Assembly: GCA_008694505.1 (NCBI GenBank)
Contig: VZDJ01000346.1
Span: forward strand, 8,729,244 to 8,793,243
From: Cyanoderma ruficeps
Taxonomy: Eukaryota > Chordata > Aves > Passeriformes > Timaliidae
Reading direction: 5' to 3'
Length of the DNA stretch: 64,000 nucleotides
A program made the translations under genes and the position numbers. Position 1 is the stretch's first letter; every line of letters begins with the position of its first letter. Positions 12,647 through 27,200 of this stretch are shown here, piece after piece. Under the pieces are notes generated by a model. That model was not told the DNA's origin. It worked only from the letters and a program-made list of their open reading frames with translations, and ran no database searches.

Positions 12647-14725
12647 TTATGCCTATTAAAAGTCAACTTTCCATCTGACTTGTTTGTTTCATTATTGCTT
12701 TATGGTAAGAAGGAAGCGTTAAGACAGGAAATACAGATTGCACTCAGTACATTGTGAACAGTTTTTTTGCGTTGGCAATAATTGCACGTTAATCCAGTTA
12801 CTAAGGCAGTGAGAGCAGGCAAAGGCCATGTTCTGATTGCTTTGTGGGCAGGCACTGTCACACATACTCAGCTGAATGGTAGTCAAGGTATGTTTAACTT
12901 GCTTCCCTCCAAACCATTTTTTTTTCTGGAGTTCTTTAATGGACCCATCTTCACACATTCTGTGATCACTAGAAAACTGCAGACCCCAGACTATTTTATA
13001 CTAATACTGCAGCTATATTCTAGAAAGTTCAAGAGTGTGAATATTACGGTTGTTTATAAAGTAAATCAGCTGAACATGCTGTGTGAAGAGAGGAGATGAT
13101 ACTTAAGAGCTTTCTAGCCTGCAAAATGAACTTGGAAGCTGAATGTCAGGTTGAACTCCTGGCAAAGCACCAGTTAGAAAGTACATTGTTGAAATGTAAA
13201 TAATAGTTTTGTTCTGTACCAGCTATGATAGTATCTGGTAATTTTTTGGTGGAGCGACTGTGCTGCTAGGGAATCGAAAGAATTGCATATAGCAAACCAA
13301 CATTATAGCAAGGAAATGGATGGCATAATTTAAATATTAGAGCTAATGCAGCATGGACCGACTTAACTTGTATTTTAGAACTGTGGAGTATGTTGTGGGT
13401 CACCAAGTCATGGATTTGAATGTGAATGCAATAGAATTGCTTTTGGTGTGGCTTAATATGCTATATTCCTGGAAAAAAAAATCCAAATAGTCAACAGGTT
13501 AGTAGGTAAAAAAAACCCCTACTACTACTGCTAAGGTAACTAATGCTAGTGATTTGCCTATGCTTATCCATTTTAGATGAGTTTACCTGTGTTAAGGTAT
13601 TTATTGCCTCTGGAATATGTATGAGTACAAAGAGGGCTTGTGTGTCTAGGTACATGAATTTTCTAAAATCTACTTTGAGTGATAGTGTTCAAGAAAACTT
13701 TGTCAAACTTGCCTTTTGGTACCTCCAAAATGTGACAGGGCTGTTGGCTGTTCATTCCTGACACGGGTCCCCCTTATAGATAATTCTCTGGCTTTGTATG
13801 TTGTGCTTTTATTATCACATCAAAATTAGCTGGGAAAATAGCACGTCGTCTTGCCAGAAATGTGTGTTAATACATAATGATTTTTAAAATATATGAGTAA
13901 CCTAAATGCTAACGCTTAAAATGATAATTACAAGTGTTCTGTTTGTAAGTTTGTGTTGTGAGACTGTACATGGAGACAGAGAGGAGGGTGGTACAAGAGT
14001 TCACCTATTTGGGTACTGCAGGATAGTTCTGGCCAGGAAACTAACTGAATTGTTCTGTGCTAGCCAGGCAGTAGATCTGTTCCTCCCTGCCACAGTTCCT
14101 TTACTTCCCTGTGGTGTGTTCTAGGCATTTGGAGAGCAGAAGCTGGCATATCACTGATGAGACTGAACTTGCATTTGCTGTTAGGCAGCTCAGGGTTTAA
14201 GCCTGTACCTGCTTTTAGAAGAAAGTTGCCACAGGATGTCTTCACTGTTCATGGTGGTGCATCGGGTAGAAAGGGTTGTTTGGTTTGTTTTTTTGCTGTG
14301 GTTAATTCGGTAAGTTAGGATTTGGAGTGATCTCATGGTATGTACTCCTAAACTTTGGAAAGGAACCCATTTGCACAGGAACAGAGACTGACAGTGATTT
14401 CTGCAATATGAGAATTGAAACTCAGATACTATAGGATTGCTGGTGTATGTTCCAGTAAATAGGTTTACTAGGACAAATAAAATTACTAAGATGTGAATGG
14501 TGTATTTGTCTGTATAAAGTACAGAGGAGCTGTTCTGATGTGTAGGTACAGTTGTATAAAGTAGAAAGGTTAAGAGTAATCCCTGTCCATTTTACTGATC
14601 TTTACTCAACTTTTTCCCTGACCTACTTACAGCAGGGAAATGTAATACCAATAGTCAGTGTCTTTGTTACCAGGTACAGGGAGAAAGGGTTTATATATCA
14701 TCTTTGGCATAATTCCTAGAAGTTT

Positions 14726-14837
14726 AGGGTCATATTCTGATTCAGCTTTCCTGGTGTAGGTCTGGACTACTTCAATTGATTTACTTTGGAGTAATTCCAG
14801 ATTTGACCCAATGCAGCTGACATCAAATCAGGACCCT
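14726..14837. repeat. fossil palindromic (MITE-like) repeat
   Basis: The left arm starts AGGGTC at 14726 and the right arm ends GGACCCT at 14837. The arms are an imperfect inverted repeat of about 50 bp. AGGGTC, CTGATT, CAGCT, TCTGGA and a terminal CAA recur in order on the reverse complement of the right arm. Only about ten bases separate the arms. This shape resembles a palindromic non-autonomous DNA transposon seen widely in turtle and crocodile genomes (from memory), so it is probably an old shared element. Confidence 0.55.
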
Positions 14838-17800
14838 ACAATCCAGCTTTGTTTCATGTAGTTGGGTGAAGAGTTTGGATTTCTGTGGTTTAATGGAGAA
14901 TGAGGTGAGGTAATGCATTTAAAAATATTTCCTTGGAGAGGAAGTAGGTTTTCCTCATTTGTTGATAGATTAAAGCATAGATAAATTTGTTGGAATGTAT
15001 TTTAGCTCCTCATTACAGCAGAACCTACTATTTGAGAATGGGCATGATTACAGATTTTGTAGTGGAAAAATCCTACAATTTATTCACCTTTGGTAAAAGG
15101 ATCTTAAAATTTCAAAAGACAAAATACTCTTAATTCTTTCAGTACAACGCATACTTTGGAATTATAGCTTGTTCTTTTTGGAAGGAGTAGTATTTTCGCT
15201 AAAAGTGTATCATTCAATTATTATAAATTCTTAGTACAACTTGAGCAAAAGAATCCCCTTTACTCACCTATTGCTTGTGACTTACCTTGCAACACCTGTG
15301 CTTGAAGAGTGGTCCCTGCTAAATAATTTTGATGCACAACTGATGTAGATTGTGCTTTATTTTGAACATTTATGGATAAAAAAAAATTCAATCTGGGTGA
15401 GCTTCGCTTCTTCCAAAAGAATGGGTAAATATTCAGGTTTAAATGTGGACTTGCTTTTCTAAGGTCAAGTCATTGTCTTCACTCTTTACAGGCCATAGAA
15501 CATGAGGCCATGTGTTACTGGCAATACTCTGGACCATCCAACTGTTATAAAAGCGTGAATGTAAATATAAATGTAAATATTTATTTCTTTGCCTCGGGAG
15601 AAAACCGAACAAATTTGATTCCTCTGTTGAGAAATATGATTTTATTTTTTTCTTCCCTCTTCTTTGGTATGGTTGTTTAGTGGTTCTGCCATTGAGTTGC
15701 TAAGAAACCATGTTCTGAGGCCCTCACCTTGGCTTCAAGAGATCCTCTTGCCTTCCTTTACACGTGCAAAGGTCTGCAGAGCTCAGAATGCTACGAGGTT
15801 ATCCTTCATTTTCAATTAAAGTCCTTATGTGTTGCATCTAATTGGAGGATGAGAAATGCAAAGCTGCTTTTCCTTTTTTATTTTATATGCGTGAATCATT
15901 TGTCTGAAAGATTTTGTCACATAAAGGGTCTTATTAATTTGAGTTATTTAATTTGCAGGTATTTTCAGTTGAAGCTGAAAAAGTCTTTTCGTTTCATTAG
16001 ATATCAAAGCCTGTTAGACCTGCGAACCTCTCAGCGTTATTTTGTGTTTCAAATTAGTTTAGGGTTTCTGGAAATTAATTAACAGCTGCTGTAGCAGCAG
16101 TAATATGTGATTACTTAAAATTCAACCCAAAGTTCATTGGTCCTAGTATTCTAGAAGTGTGTTGGTAATGTGGTACTTTTCAAAGAGCTGCAGTGGTTTT
16201 CCCTGTAGTTCTAGGAGATGAGAGGCCTCCTGATCAATGCAATCAGTGTTACTTTGCTGTCAGTGATGGGGAGCATAGTCCACAGCAGGGTTTCAGTCCT
16301 TGAGTGGGTGGACTGCTTTCAGGTTTGTTTTTCATTCCCAGTGGCAGGAGAGTGTCATATTTCACAGCTTCTGGAACACTTTCTTTAGGTGAGTATCATC
16401 TGGATTGCGTTGTATATGTGTGTAGTTCTGCTGCCTTCTGGAAGTCTCTGTCTTCCTGTATCTCTACTGGATTCCAGGTGTTTAAGCTTTCTACCCTGCA
16501 GTTTTTACCCAGCAGTGCCTGGTGAAGACCTGAGAAAGAAGGCAGACAGGAGTGTGCTGCTGACTCCATACAACTCATTCAGCTTGTTCTTAATGACGAT
16601 CTTCCCATATGTTCCTCAGATGTGGACACTGATGATGTTGTGGGATAAATGCATTGCGCTGGCACTGGGAAGTGGACATCTTTCCTGGAAGCTCTTCAAC
16701 CCTTTTCCCAGCATGTATTTAAAGATGGGCTTATTATATGATGGGGGAGAGGCTACAAGCCCCCTAGATAAAATGATTGTGGGGAGCAGACTGTCTGCTT
16801 CACTGCAGTCATCTGGTATGCAGCTGAGGTTCTTAGGAGAGGCGGCCAAAGGGAACGAGCTAGATGAATTGTCCTGCCACATTGCATATGGCCTGTGGGT
16901 TATAAGTTGTTCATCGTAGATATTTGCTTATGATCCTTAAGAACATTAAGATTTTGCAGTAAAACTTTAGAAAAATACTTAACAGCATGAAAGAAATCTG
17001 CTTAAGCCACAATGAACTCTCTAATGCTTTTTACCAGCCTTTCACAAAGAGAGAGCATCTGGTGGACAGAATAGATCAGAGTCCTGAGTGCATATGCTAG
17101 TGGTTTCATTGTCATCAACAGACATTACATTTTTGTTGATTTATTTTGTGCAATGACTAAAACTTCATTTCCTGCTCTGTTAAGGATGTTCTACTTTGCT
17201 TGACTTGTACAAAAATGAAGTACGGTTGTTGTATCCATATAAAAGTTGAAAGCAATTGTGTGGCATGGAGTTAATGGTGGACATATCTTTTATCTAGTTA
17301 TGGGTATGCACCAGTTCTTTTCATCTGAAATCCTCTAGTTGTTGATGATGCTAAATCTTCTGCAGTTAACTTTCCCTTCTCAGGACCGTAATCAGAAGGT
17401 CAAGGTACTGTAATCTATTCTTAATTTATTGCATATCAAAGAGTATTCCTCTCGTAAATGTGGCTTATAAAACTGTGGTTTATTACCCATATACCAATTG
17501 TTTAAGCACTTCTGTTCTTAGTCAAATAAAACCAAGTGAACTGTGCATTGTAGGAAAGTCAGAGATTCAGTTCTACTGGTGTCTGTATAGCTCATCAACT
17601 TGAAAAAAGAATATGCTATAGCTGCTCAGTCATTTTACTTCTGGCATTTTTGGTGCAAACATGGTCTTTTTAGTGCCTCTTTTGTCTTGGGGAAAAAAAA
17701 CCCCAAACAAGATACTGCATTTGAAACAGCACAGGGCAATATTTTTCTGTTTGTCAAAGCAGGGCCCTCACATTTTTGGTCGTACTCAGTATTGAGCTGC

Positions 17801-19842
17801 ATCTAATTGAACTGCTCCTCTGTTGGTGTGTGAAGTGTAGCTTGGATGCCTGATTCTCTACTCTGGACTGTGTTCCTGGCTGTGTTTCCTCAGCAGCACT
17901 GCTGTTGTTTTCTCTGAAGTGCCTAACATGGTACATGAATCCTCTGGTTGGAGGGCACCTCCAGGCAGATTGTCTTTAGGGAGAGAAAACTGGCTGCACT
18001 CAGAGGTTGGGTGTCTTGTGGCCACATTTTTTTTCCAGGTGGATGCTTTCTTGTGTGTGAAAGAGCAGAGTACTTTCATCAGACAAAATAAAGTTGTGCT
18101 GCTTTCAGGAACGTTGGAAAACTTCATTTGAAACAGAAATAAAATCCCACAATTTTTCAGAAATCTGAAAGTGAACTTTGATACTTCCAACTAAATGTTT
18201 CTTTTTCCGTCACTTTCATCTTGATCCTGTACTAAAAGCAAGTATCAAGGTTATGAGACCTCAAGGGTGTGACTCAGTGAATTGGTCTGTATGTTAGTAT
18301 CCGGTGAGGGACAGAATTGCCAACTCATGAGCTCTCATCTTCCCTTTGCCTGTGGTGACCCTGGCTAGAGGTTGTTGATTCTGGCCCAGATTCTTAGTTT
18401 AGGATGCAGTTACAAGATTCTGACTCTGTTTAAAGGTAAACTGCAGCTAATTTGAAATTTACACTGAATGTCTTTACACATTATTACACCAATCTGATGA
18501 TTATACTAATGCCAAGATCCTATCCTGTCCTTGGCACCAGAGGGACTGATATGAGTTCCGTGAGTATTGCTTGTTAATAGAAGATGGATTCTGGCTCTTG
18601 AAGTATTTTTTATGATCTGCTGAACACTGGTATTTCATTATTTCAGATTTAATAGGCTTCTGAGTTCTCCTGAGCAGAGAACAATCTAAAATGCTCCTTT
18701 CTCATCTTTTGTGGGAAACAACTGATAGTTGGTTTGCTGATTCCAATATAAATGATGACTAGTGCTGTGGGGAGGGAGAAAGCTGAGGGAATTGCAGGTA
18801 GTAGTTATGAAGAGATCCCCTGCTTGTGCGATTCCACTCCAACAGAAGCATTAAGGAGGCATGGTGTGGTGGGATTGTGCTTTTCGAGGGGTGGTGTCCT
18901 TCTTTCAAATTTGTCCTGTCCTGCTCTGCTTCAAAACAGCGTCACACACATGCCTGTTCCATTCTTGCTACTTCCTTTTCCTCATCTTAAAATGATCTCA
19001 ATGGTTAAGTTCTTTTTTTTTTTCTGTCCTAGCAATTTTGATGCTTCACCTGTGAGCTTTGCCCATCTAAAAGGTCTGGTGTATGACATTTTACATTTTA
19101 TGACTGTAATATTCTTGGATATCTTTACCCGGTTTAAAATTCCTGACCGTGATACTTGTGTCTTTAACATGTCACAGTCTATTATTTTATAGTTTTACCT
19201 TTTCTTTTGAAAAAAAAAGATATTTCTCGGATTTATGCAAAAGTGTTGTGTATAACAATCTCATATAGGCAGAAAGCAAGGACATACTTAAGTGAGTGTT
19301 CTCTTTTCAGTTTTCATTCCTGTCTCTAAGGAGACATGTCATTCTTTAAGTGATTTATAAAGTAGACTTGTAAACACATTCAGGTCATAATAGTGTTAAA
19401 GCCTCCTATGTTCATGATTTTTTTCATCTTTGAACACTCTTGTAATGAATTCAAGTGTGGTATGATCCTGTCATTTGTGCTGACTTGATGTGATTTCTTG
19501 CACTTGATATTTATTTTTGTTCTTGAATATAAACTTGTGTCAGTTTTACTGCTGTTGCCGAGTAAGAAATAGTTTTTTTCATGCAAAGTTGTTCTCTTTT
19601 TTCCTGCAATTTAAGAAACACAAGTATATTCCCAAACACATAATTTGTCTTTGCTCTGGTTTTGGTTCACTGCAATGTTGCAGCCTGTTCAAAAGAACAG
19701 GGACTTGATCTGTCCTGATACTGAAAGGCACCGTGTATGTAAAAGCAAATATTGAAGTGTGATGCTGCTTGGTTTTGACTATATACTGATTATTCAGTAA
19801 AGATTCTAGATGAGGAACAGAAAAGTCTTGCATGGTGTGGAG

Positions 19843-19877
19843 TTTTTTTTTTTTTTTTTTNTTTTTTTTTTTTTTTT
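19843..19877. repeat. poly-T tract containing an N
   Basis: A homopolymer run of T is broken by an N at 19861. It could be a reversed poly-A, but no retrocopy body was recognised on either side. It is more likely an unresolved homopolymer. Confidence 0.85.
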
Positions 19878-21180
19878 GTTTAATTTGTTCTTGTGCTGCT
19901 GTTTCAGATCTTGTTTTAGCAGTGGTAGGAGGGCAGGCAGGAAGACGTGGAAGGGAGGCAAACAGGAATGCTTATTGACATGCAGGTCGGCTCACGTATG
20001 TAGCAGTTTGGTAGGCTATAACACTATCAAAATTAGGAGCTCTCTCAGGAGATCTCTTAGGCTGTTAAACCTATTTTCAGCTTTCTCTTCAGCATGTACT
20101 TCACACCACCACTTGCTGTGATACTTGCTGCTTTGTAAGGTGCTGTTCTGCTGCCTGAGCTTATTCTTTGCCTTTCCAAACTCCCCTTCCTTGCTTCAAC
20201 CACCTCTTTGGTTTAACAAACCCACAGTGCTTCAATTGCTGCTTCATTTTGAATGTTAATATAGATTTATTGGATCTATTGCATATTGATTTTGTTTTAA
20301 TTAAAGGAGTGTGAGACATGAGTAGTATGAGCATGCCCCCCATTAGAAAGCCAGCCCTTAGAAACTTCTGCAGTCCTGAACCAGTTTCTATAAATACTTG
20401 CTCTGTTCAAAATACTGATCTAACCTAGGCTGAAAATTAGCATAGGAGCTGATTAGAAGACAAAGGTAATTTCTCCCAATTCTAACAGTAGTTGGAAATA
20501 TTATTTCTTCAAGATTAATGATTCAAGAATTGAGAAGTATTTATCTGAAAAAATAAGTTATATAGTACTGTCTCTGAGTTTAATTTTATGTGATAAAAAT
20601 TCAAATTTGGTTTCTATTTGGATGAATCTCATAATTTAAAAAAATTGAACACTTGCACTCTTTCCTGTGGGAGTTTCAAAGTACTTTTATTTGGTTTGGT
20701 TGCAGAGATAGTGTGCATGGAGATTTTTGACGTTGATATTTTTTCTGGCAGTAAAAGTGCAAATAATAGTCTTTATCATACTTCTGTTTATAAATGAAAT
20801 TGTTCATAAACTCTTACATTAATAAGTTTTTAATGAATACCAGCATATTTTAGGAAAAAATGCCTTTTTCTGTTTATTCTTTTGGGAGCTTTAATTTCTA
20901 AAAATGTTATTCCATGTTCTGTTTAAATATTTGATGTTTTATCCAAAGCTTCTCATATATATCTATAAAACTGCTTTATACTCTCACTAGAATGTTAAAT
21001 ATTTAAGACTGAAGTCAATACATCACTGGAATGTCATGCCATTTATGATCCATTTTATCAAGCCATTGCTTTCCCAAGTCTGTTAATTAAAATTGTCCCT
21101 TTCATGAGAACAATGCTATATACTCCATTTAAAATGGAGAATGGTCATTCTTAATATGAATTTAAATAGAAATTTAAATG

Positions 21181-21237
21181 ACCATAGCAATATAAAATGC
21201 CAACATTTTTCTCCACCATTATTGTTTTTGCTATGGT
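21181..21237. repeat. 10-bp perfect inverted repeat
   Basis: ACCATAGCAA at 21181-21190 is matched by TTGCTATGGT at 21228-21237, with a 37-bp AT-rich spacer. The palindrome CCATTTAAAATGG lies just upstream near 21125. A stem of this size can occur by chance in AT-rich DNA, and no RNA-gene hallmarks were seen. Confidence 0.6.
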
Positions 21238-24200
21238 CTAAGACTTGGAGAAAAAAAAAACTTATTAGCAGTAATGTACCTTGAAATTCGGCTGAAAAGA
21301 GGGTCCACAGGGTGGTTTTGGGTGGTTTGCTTGTTTATTTGTCTGTGTGGGACTGCAGATATTAAGTCCCCATGCCCTGAGTGACATTATCAGTAAATTA
21401 GTTCTTTTACTCCTGTGTAACAGCAGCTGCAACAATCTTCTAGCTCCATGTAGGTTGCTGGAAAGAGTCCCTAATAAAACTGATGAACTTACCATCATAT
21501 AGTGCGTATAGAAATTCAGAGACAGTGTTCGGGGGCTTAAGTCTGTTCTATTGAACCTAGCTTCCTGTTGATGTTTGCTGTGTGGACACCTCATTTTTCA
21601 CCCTCCCTGCTGGGGCCAGGCACTGCCTTTTGTAGGGTGTGCAGAAGGCTGCTTGTCACAGGAGGAGATCAGCTGGGGGACAGCAGTGTTGCTGCTTCAC
21701 TGCCCTTACTGCCCTGCTGAGAAGTCTTCCATGTCCTTGTGTCCCAAGGCTGGCATTTCACCCCTGCTGTCCATGGCCCTTCTCTCGCCTTGTCTGTGGC
21801 CCAGCAGCTTCTCCAGTTGTCAGAACTTGTGTAGTTCCGTAGCTTTGCCCGGTGTTTTGTTGCTGTGATATGCATTGCTCTTAATGAAATTCTGAGACCA
21901 ATGGTTTGCTCGGCCAGCGATTAATTTGAAAGTACTTAACCATTTAAATTCTGTACTTAGAGGCATTTACACAATACCATGTGGGTAGCAGGTAGTTTCA
22001 TGATTATCTGGGGGGGATGGTTTGCTGTGGCTGGTTTTGTTGTACTCTTATTCAATAAAATGTTTAATTAATGTCTCATAACAAGCTGCTGTTATACACT
22101 CGTGGTGCTATTCTGTAAAATTGCTACAATAATCCACCTGTATGAATTTCAGCAAAATGCTTATTGAATTTAGTTCCCCCCACACTGTTTTCCCCCAGCC
22201 TGTCACCCTGAGTTGGAGAATGTCCCAAACTCTGCTTGAGGGGTAATACTGAGAAACAAAGCTCCTTCCTCCAGAAATAAAGGGTGAGAGGGAGAACAGG
22301 AAAACCCAAACCTTGCTTTATGTGTAGATGTAACAAAGACACCTTTCATTGCTTGTCTGAAATGCTCTAACATAACTTCTTTATTCTGCTTGGATTGTCT
22401 CATGGTTCTGTTACATCCAGTTGTTCCTGATGTATCTGAGGTGCGCACTGGCACCTGGTTTCTGAATATTTAGCTGTGGGTCATAAAGATGGTTTAAAAG
22501 GTACTCATCTAAATTACTATACATTAGTGTGGGGAGAAGCCTGTTTCCAATGAATTTTATGGGTCTTGCAGTATTTAATACATGTCTAGTAATAGCTATG
22601 TATATAATTGTCTTTATATGATCAAAATATATTATTGGACGTACTTTTACATTCAGATGCCAAATTAAAATTTACTGTCAAATGTGAGTGAGGGTTTTTT
22701 TTCCATTTAATAATGCTGGAACTAAGATCTACCACTCAGTACAGTTCCACTTAGTATTTTGTAGTTGATTGAAGTATTGCTGCAAGATGTTAATGGGAAT
22801 TTTCTCATGCTCCTTGGTTTGGCTGTTGTTCAGGAACCAGTTTTCATAACTTCTTCCAAACTATTTCAGTAAACTTTCATATCGTATGTATCAGAAGCCA
22901 CTTGGTAAATTCTGATCCCTTTAAAACCTTACAGAGGCAACCACACATTTCAGTTTTACGCAGCAAGAGAGATATATCAGAGAATATGGGCAATGTCTAC
23001 TGCTTTTTTTTCTTTCTTAGATTAAGCCAAGGGATTGACCATCCTATGGCTTGCACTCTTCAAAGGCTATGTATTTTTTTTTTAATTAAAGATGCTGTTT
23101 TTAAAAAGTAGATTGCTCTTTGTTTCTACCATTTTGCTTTCATTTTCCTTTGTATTTTGTCATCCTAGTGGTATCTCACTTATATTTCTGATCATCTGCT
23201 AGTTTTGGAACTTTTTTTTTTTACACTATTCAGTAGTCAATATTGGAATAAATAATTATTGAAAAAGCTTCCTACCATCCTGGATGAATAGGATTTTAAC
23301 ACCAACTGGAGCATTTTGATCATCTCATCTGATTTTCTTACAAGAAGATGTCTATAATTTGAACTAATTTTCCCTGATCATTAGGGTTACCTAAGTCATG
23401 TTTTTTCTGTGGGCTAAAATATGGCACCCAAAAAATTAGTCTGGTGTTTAAAAGCTTTTCTTGGGTAGATTTATAAAGCATTTTTTTAAAACTTGTTCAG
23501 GATGGTTGTAGGCTAAGCAGCCCTAGAAAACCGAACATCTCCTTGCATACTTGGAAGTGTAAGAGAAAACTTGCTCATGTTGATTTTATGATTCTCTTTG
23601 ATATATATACTGCCGCAGGGCTGGTGCTCTGGGCTAATGGCACTTGCAGCAGGGGAACAACATGAGACTATAATGTGGAAGGCAAAAATAGTGTACTTCA
23701 CACTTTTCCCTCCTGACATTAGGAAAGGGAGGAATATTTTGTGTTCTGAACTTAGCACAGAGGTTGGAACACCTTAATTTGACAATTTTAATAGCAGTAA
23801 ATCTAGGAAAGGACTCAACTGGACTAGTGGTCTGTGGCTGGTGCATACTTTGAGATATTAGGTAAGGTGAGTTATATATCGTTTGGTTGTATGAATATGG
23901 GTGGCTGGGTGGACTTAACATAATGGAATGTATTGAACCAAGTGTAATATTTGCAAAGGAGCAGTGAGGGACATGATAAAGGGTGTGGAGACCAGAAAAG
24001 AAGTGATAAGTATGCTGGTGCTGCTCAAGTTCTCTGGGGTGTGACGTGCACCATCTCTTTCTGCATATTTGGTTCCTCGGCACTATGTGGAACATGCCCA
24101 ATTTTTAGGCAACTCTTGGAGTTTTTGTTTAATTCAACTGAAAAACCCACTCCTTTTCAGTGCTTTATCTTTCTTTCCTGCAGTTTTGTCCTCCATGCTG

Positions 24201-27200
24201 CTGATGCAGCAGTCAGCAAAAATTCTTTTTGGAGGCCCTCAGTTTTTGGAACTTCTGAAGTTGAATTTAGAGGTGGTTAAAATATTTTTGTGAGGATTTA
24301 TTCTTGTTCAGAAGACTTAAAACGTGCAGGTGTTCTGTGTAAGAGAAATGTTCCCCTCATCTTAGGCCATTTTCCCTTTGGGAGAGAACACCAAGCTACT
24401 GCCAGGAGTTACTTGCTGTGGTTGCTTTCTGCAGCTGTAAATCAGAATTGATAAGGAAAGAATGATAAAGTACAGTACCTTGAAACTTGGTGATTCCAGC
24501 CTTTTCTATGTGTCTGCTTTAGCATTCAAGATCTTTTTTGATTTTAGGAATGTGCAAATAATGAAAATAGTTGCTGTCTGTAAATATCTTGATGTGAACC
24601 CTTGAAAATTAGTGCTGTGCACCTTATTTCAACATACCAATCAGAGGTAACCAGTGTGTTATTATCAGTGATCTACATTGATCAAAACTCTCTGGAAGTG
24701 AACAGCTACTGTCTATGTTCGTCTTTAGCACCTAATTGCAGTGCAAAACTTTTGTTCTAGAAAAAAACCCACTTGGCCTATTGTGGAGGAACTAAGAAAT
24801 GCGTTTAGTTTTCTGCTATGTCACATCATACCCGTTCGGTTTGGAGCATGAGAAGTCTTCAGTCTGATACAAGAAGAATGTGTTATTAAAAATCCAACTG
24901 CGTTTCTGTTCTGATTGACCTAAAATGATGTAATGGTGAAGATGGCTTGCATTGTGAAAAAAAATCTAAGTTCTGCTTGGTTTTCTAAATCAAGTAATTC
25001 TTCCTTAATAAATGTGTTTTTAATTGTATGCTTCTAGCACTTGCTTACTAGACCAAAAAAACCCTCTAAAATGTCTATATAGTTTAAAAACCCAATCAGA
25101 CAGGAAAATGTTTCATGTTGAAGTGTAATTTTGAATGGAGGGGAAAAAACAACCAAGATGAAGATCTTTAATTTACAGGATTAGCTATGAAAAGTTGTAG
25201 ATGTTGGTTGCAGCAGTAACAGACAAAACTTTTCTCCCTGACCTAAAACATATAACATGTAAAGTTTTTGAATAAATACAAAGTTCTTTCTCTAGCTGAG
25301 TAGGACACCGTGAATTCCATGGACAGATATAACTTATTGAATACTTCTCACCAAAGCCATTCATACAGTATTTTGTGAAGTCAGTTACAGGAAATACAGA
25401 TTACTTGTGAAAAATGTGCTGTATTTGGGATTTTTGTGTTTCTCTTCTTAAATCTATTTTGCATATTGGATCTAGGGGAGAAACTGCAGTATGAATTTTG
25501 TCCATGGATATAGTTATGGGATATTGTAAAACAATGTCTTACTAGATAATGATATTGGATATCTGACACTTTAAGCAAAATTTTATAAATATGTAAGTAT
25601 ACATGCAGAAAGTCATATGTAACTCTATGTTGGTTTAGCTATAAGTATATCTACATATACTGTTGTATATTAATCTCTTATTTGTATACTACACTGATGA
25701 GCATTGCCAGAATACCTTAATGAAATAATCTTTTTTGAATGTAATTAAGGACTGTTATATAGTACATTTGCAAATAGGAGCAGAGAGTTAATGATAGGCA
25801 AGTGTGCACATAATGTGATTATAATTCGGCCACAAAAGAAGAGTAGAAGTGGAAATATCCTTGGGTTTTATATGACATATTAAGTTTTAATTGGAAAACA
25901 CACTTTGGTATCTGCATCTGTATATCTGTATGAAGTACTCATAACTTAAATTTGTAGATAAGTTTGGCTTTAACATTTATGGTGAAAAGATTTATTAGGA
26001 GTTAAATGATAGTACTGTGATGGGGTTTTTTTTGTCATCTGGAGTTTTTATGAAAATTGTAAAATTATACATATATTTGATAAATTTAAAATACCCTGTA
26101 TCATGATTTGGCATGAAACTTTGGCTTCATAATATAATTACTCTTTTTTTTTTGTCTGTGTTGTTACTAACTTATTTTCGAAGAGCTACTGGACCCCACA
26201 GGTTGTCTATCTCCAGTATTGCATGTCTTATTTTTTTTAGCCACATTGAAATTGAAACTCTTTTATTTTAATTTATATTAATTTTAATGTATTTTTTCTA
26301 CTTAAACTATATGTTTTCATTCTAATGCTTGTTGGAGTATGGGACAGCTTAAAAAAAAGAATACCTGTAGATAAAAAAACCTGCATTTCATCCTTTGGTG
26401 CAAATATTTACCCACATGTAATTGTGCCTGTGTGCTTCCACAGAGGAAGCATGATTAGGATGAAATTCATACTGCCACGTGGTGTTTTCAGGAACACAGA
26501 AAGTCACAATGTAGGGAGCACAGTCAGTATATTTAACAACATGGATATTTAGAAATCCTTGTGTGACTGTGTTAAGACTCATATCGGTGAGATGCACTGC
26601 CACAATCGTGTCCTGTGGTAACTTCCTTCATATGCAGTATATGGTTTCTTTGAAACCTTTTATTAGGGCTTACAATCTGATTTTGAGACTCACACACACA
26701 AAAAGTACTATTTAGGCACTCAATGCTTCAGTATTTGCTCAGTGTGAACTGGAGGTTTGTGGTTCTTTGCGTCCTGCATTCTTTGCCAGGAAATTTGGAA
26801 ATAAAAATGTGCAGGCCTGTTAACTATATGAAAGCTAGATGCATTTTTTTTCTTATAAAGTATAGGACGAATACTTAATCTCTTTGTTCAATGAATCATG
26901 AACTTTTGTTCCTCCCACAACAATAAGTCTTGAGAGTTGACCATGCTTGTACAGCAAGATTTCAGAATAAAGCTTGACTTAAAGTGATGTGTTTTAGAGC
27001 CTTACATTTCCAGAGCACTTTAGAAATCTGCATGTGTCAATACTTTTTGTTGAACAAAGATAGTTTTTAAAGGGCTATTTGGATATTTATTTTAATGGTA
27101 TGTAAGACAGGTTTAGAAGTGATAGTTGCAGTTTTCAACTTTGTTCAGTTTACTCTGTGAGATACGGGGTAAAGATTTGGTCCACACGCTGTTTGAGTGA

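Noticed and set aside
18385..18545. Possible second palindromic MITE-like copy
   Set aside because: It shares GGCCCAGATTCT-like wording with such elements, but no convincing inverted arms could be aligned.
21560..21868. GC-richer patch with overlapping frames on both strands
   Set aside because: It looked like a possible exon or CpG island, but has few CpG and no homology I recognise; frames on both strands are a composition effect.
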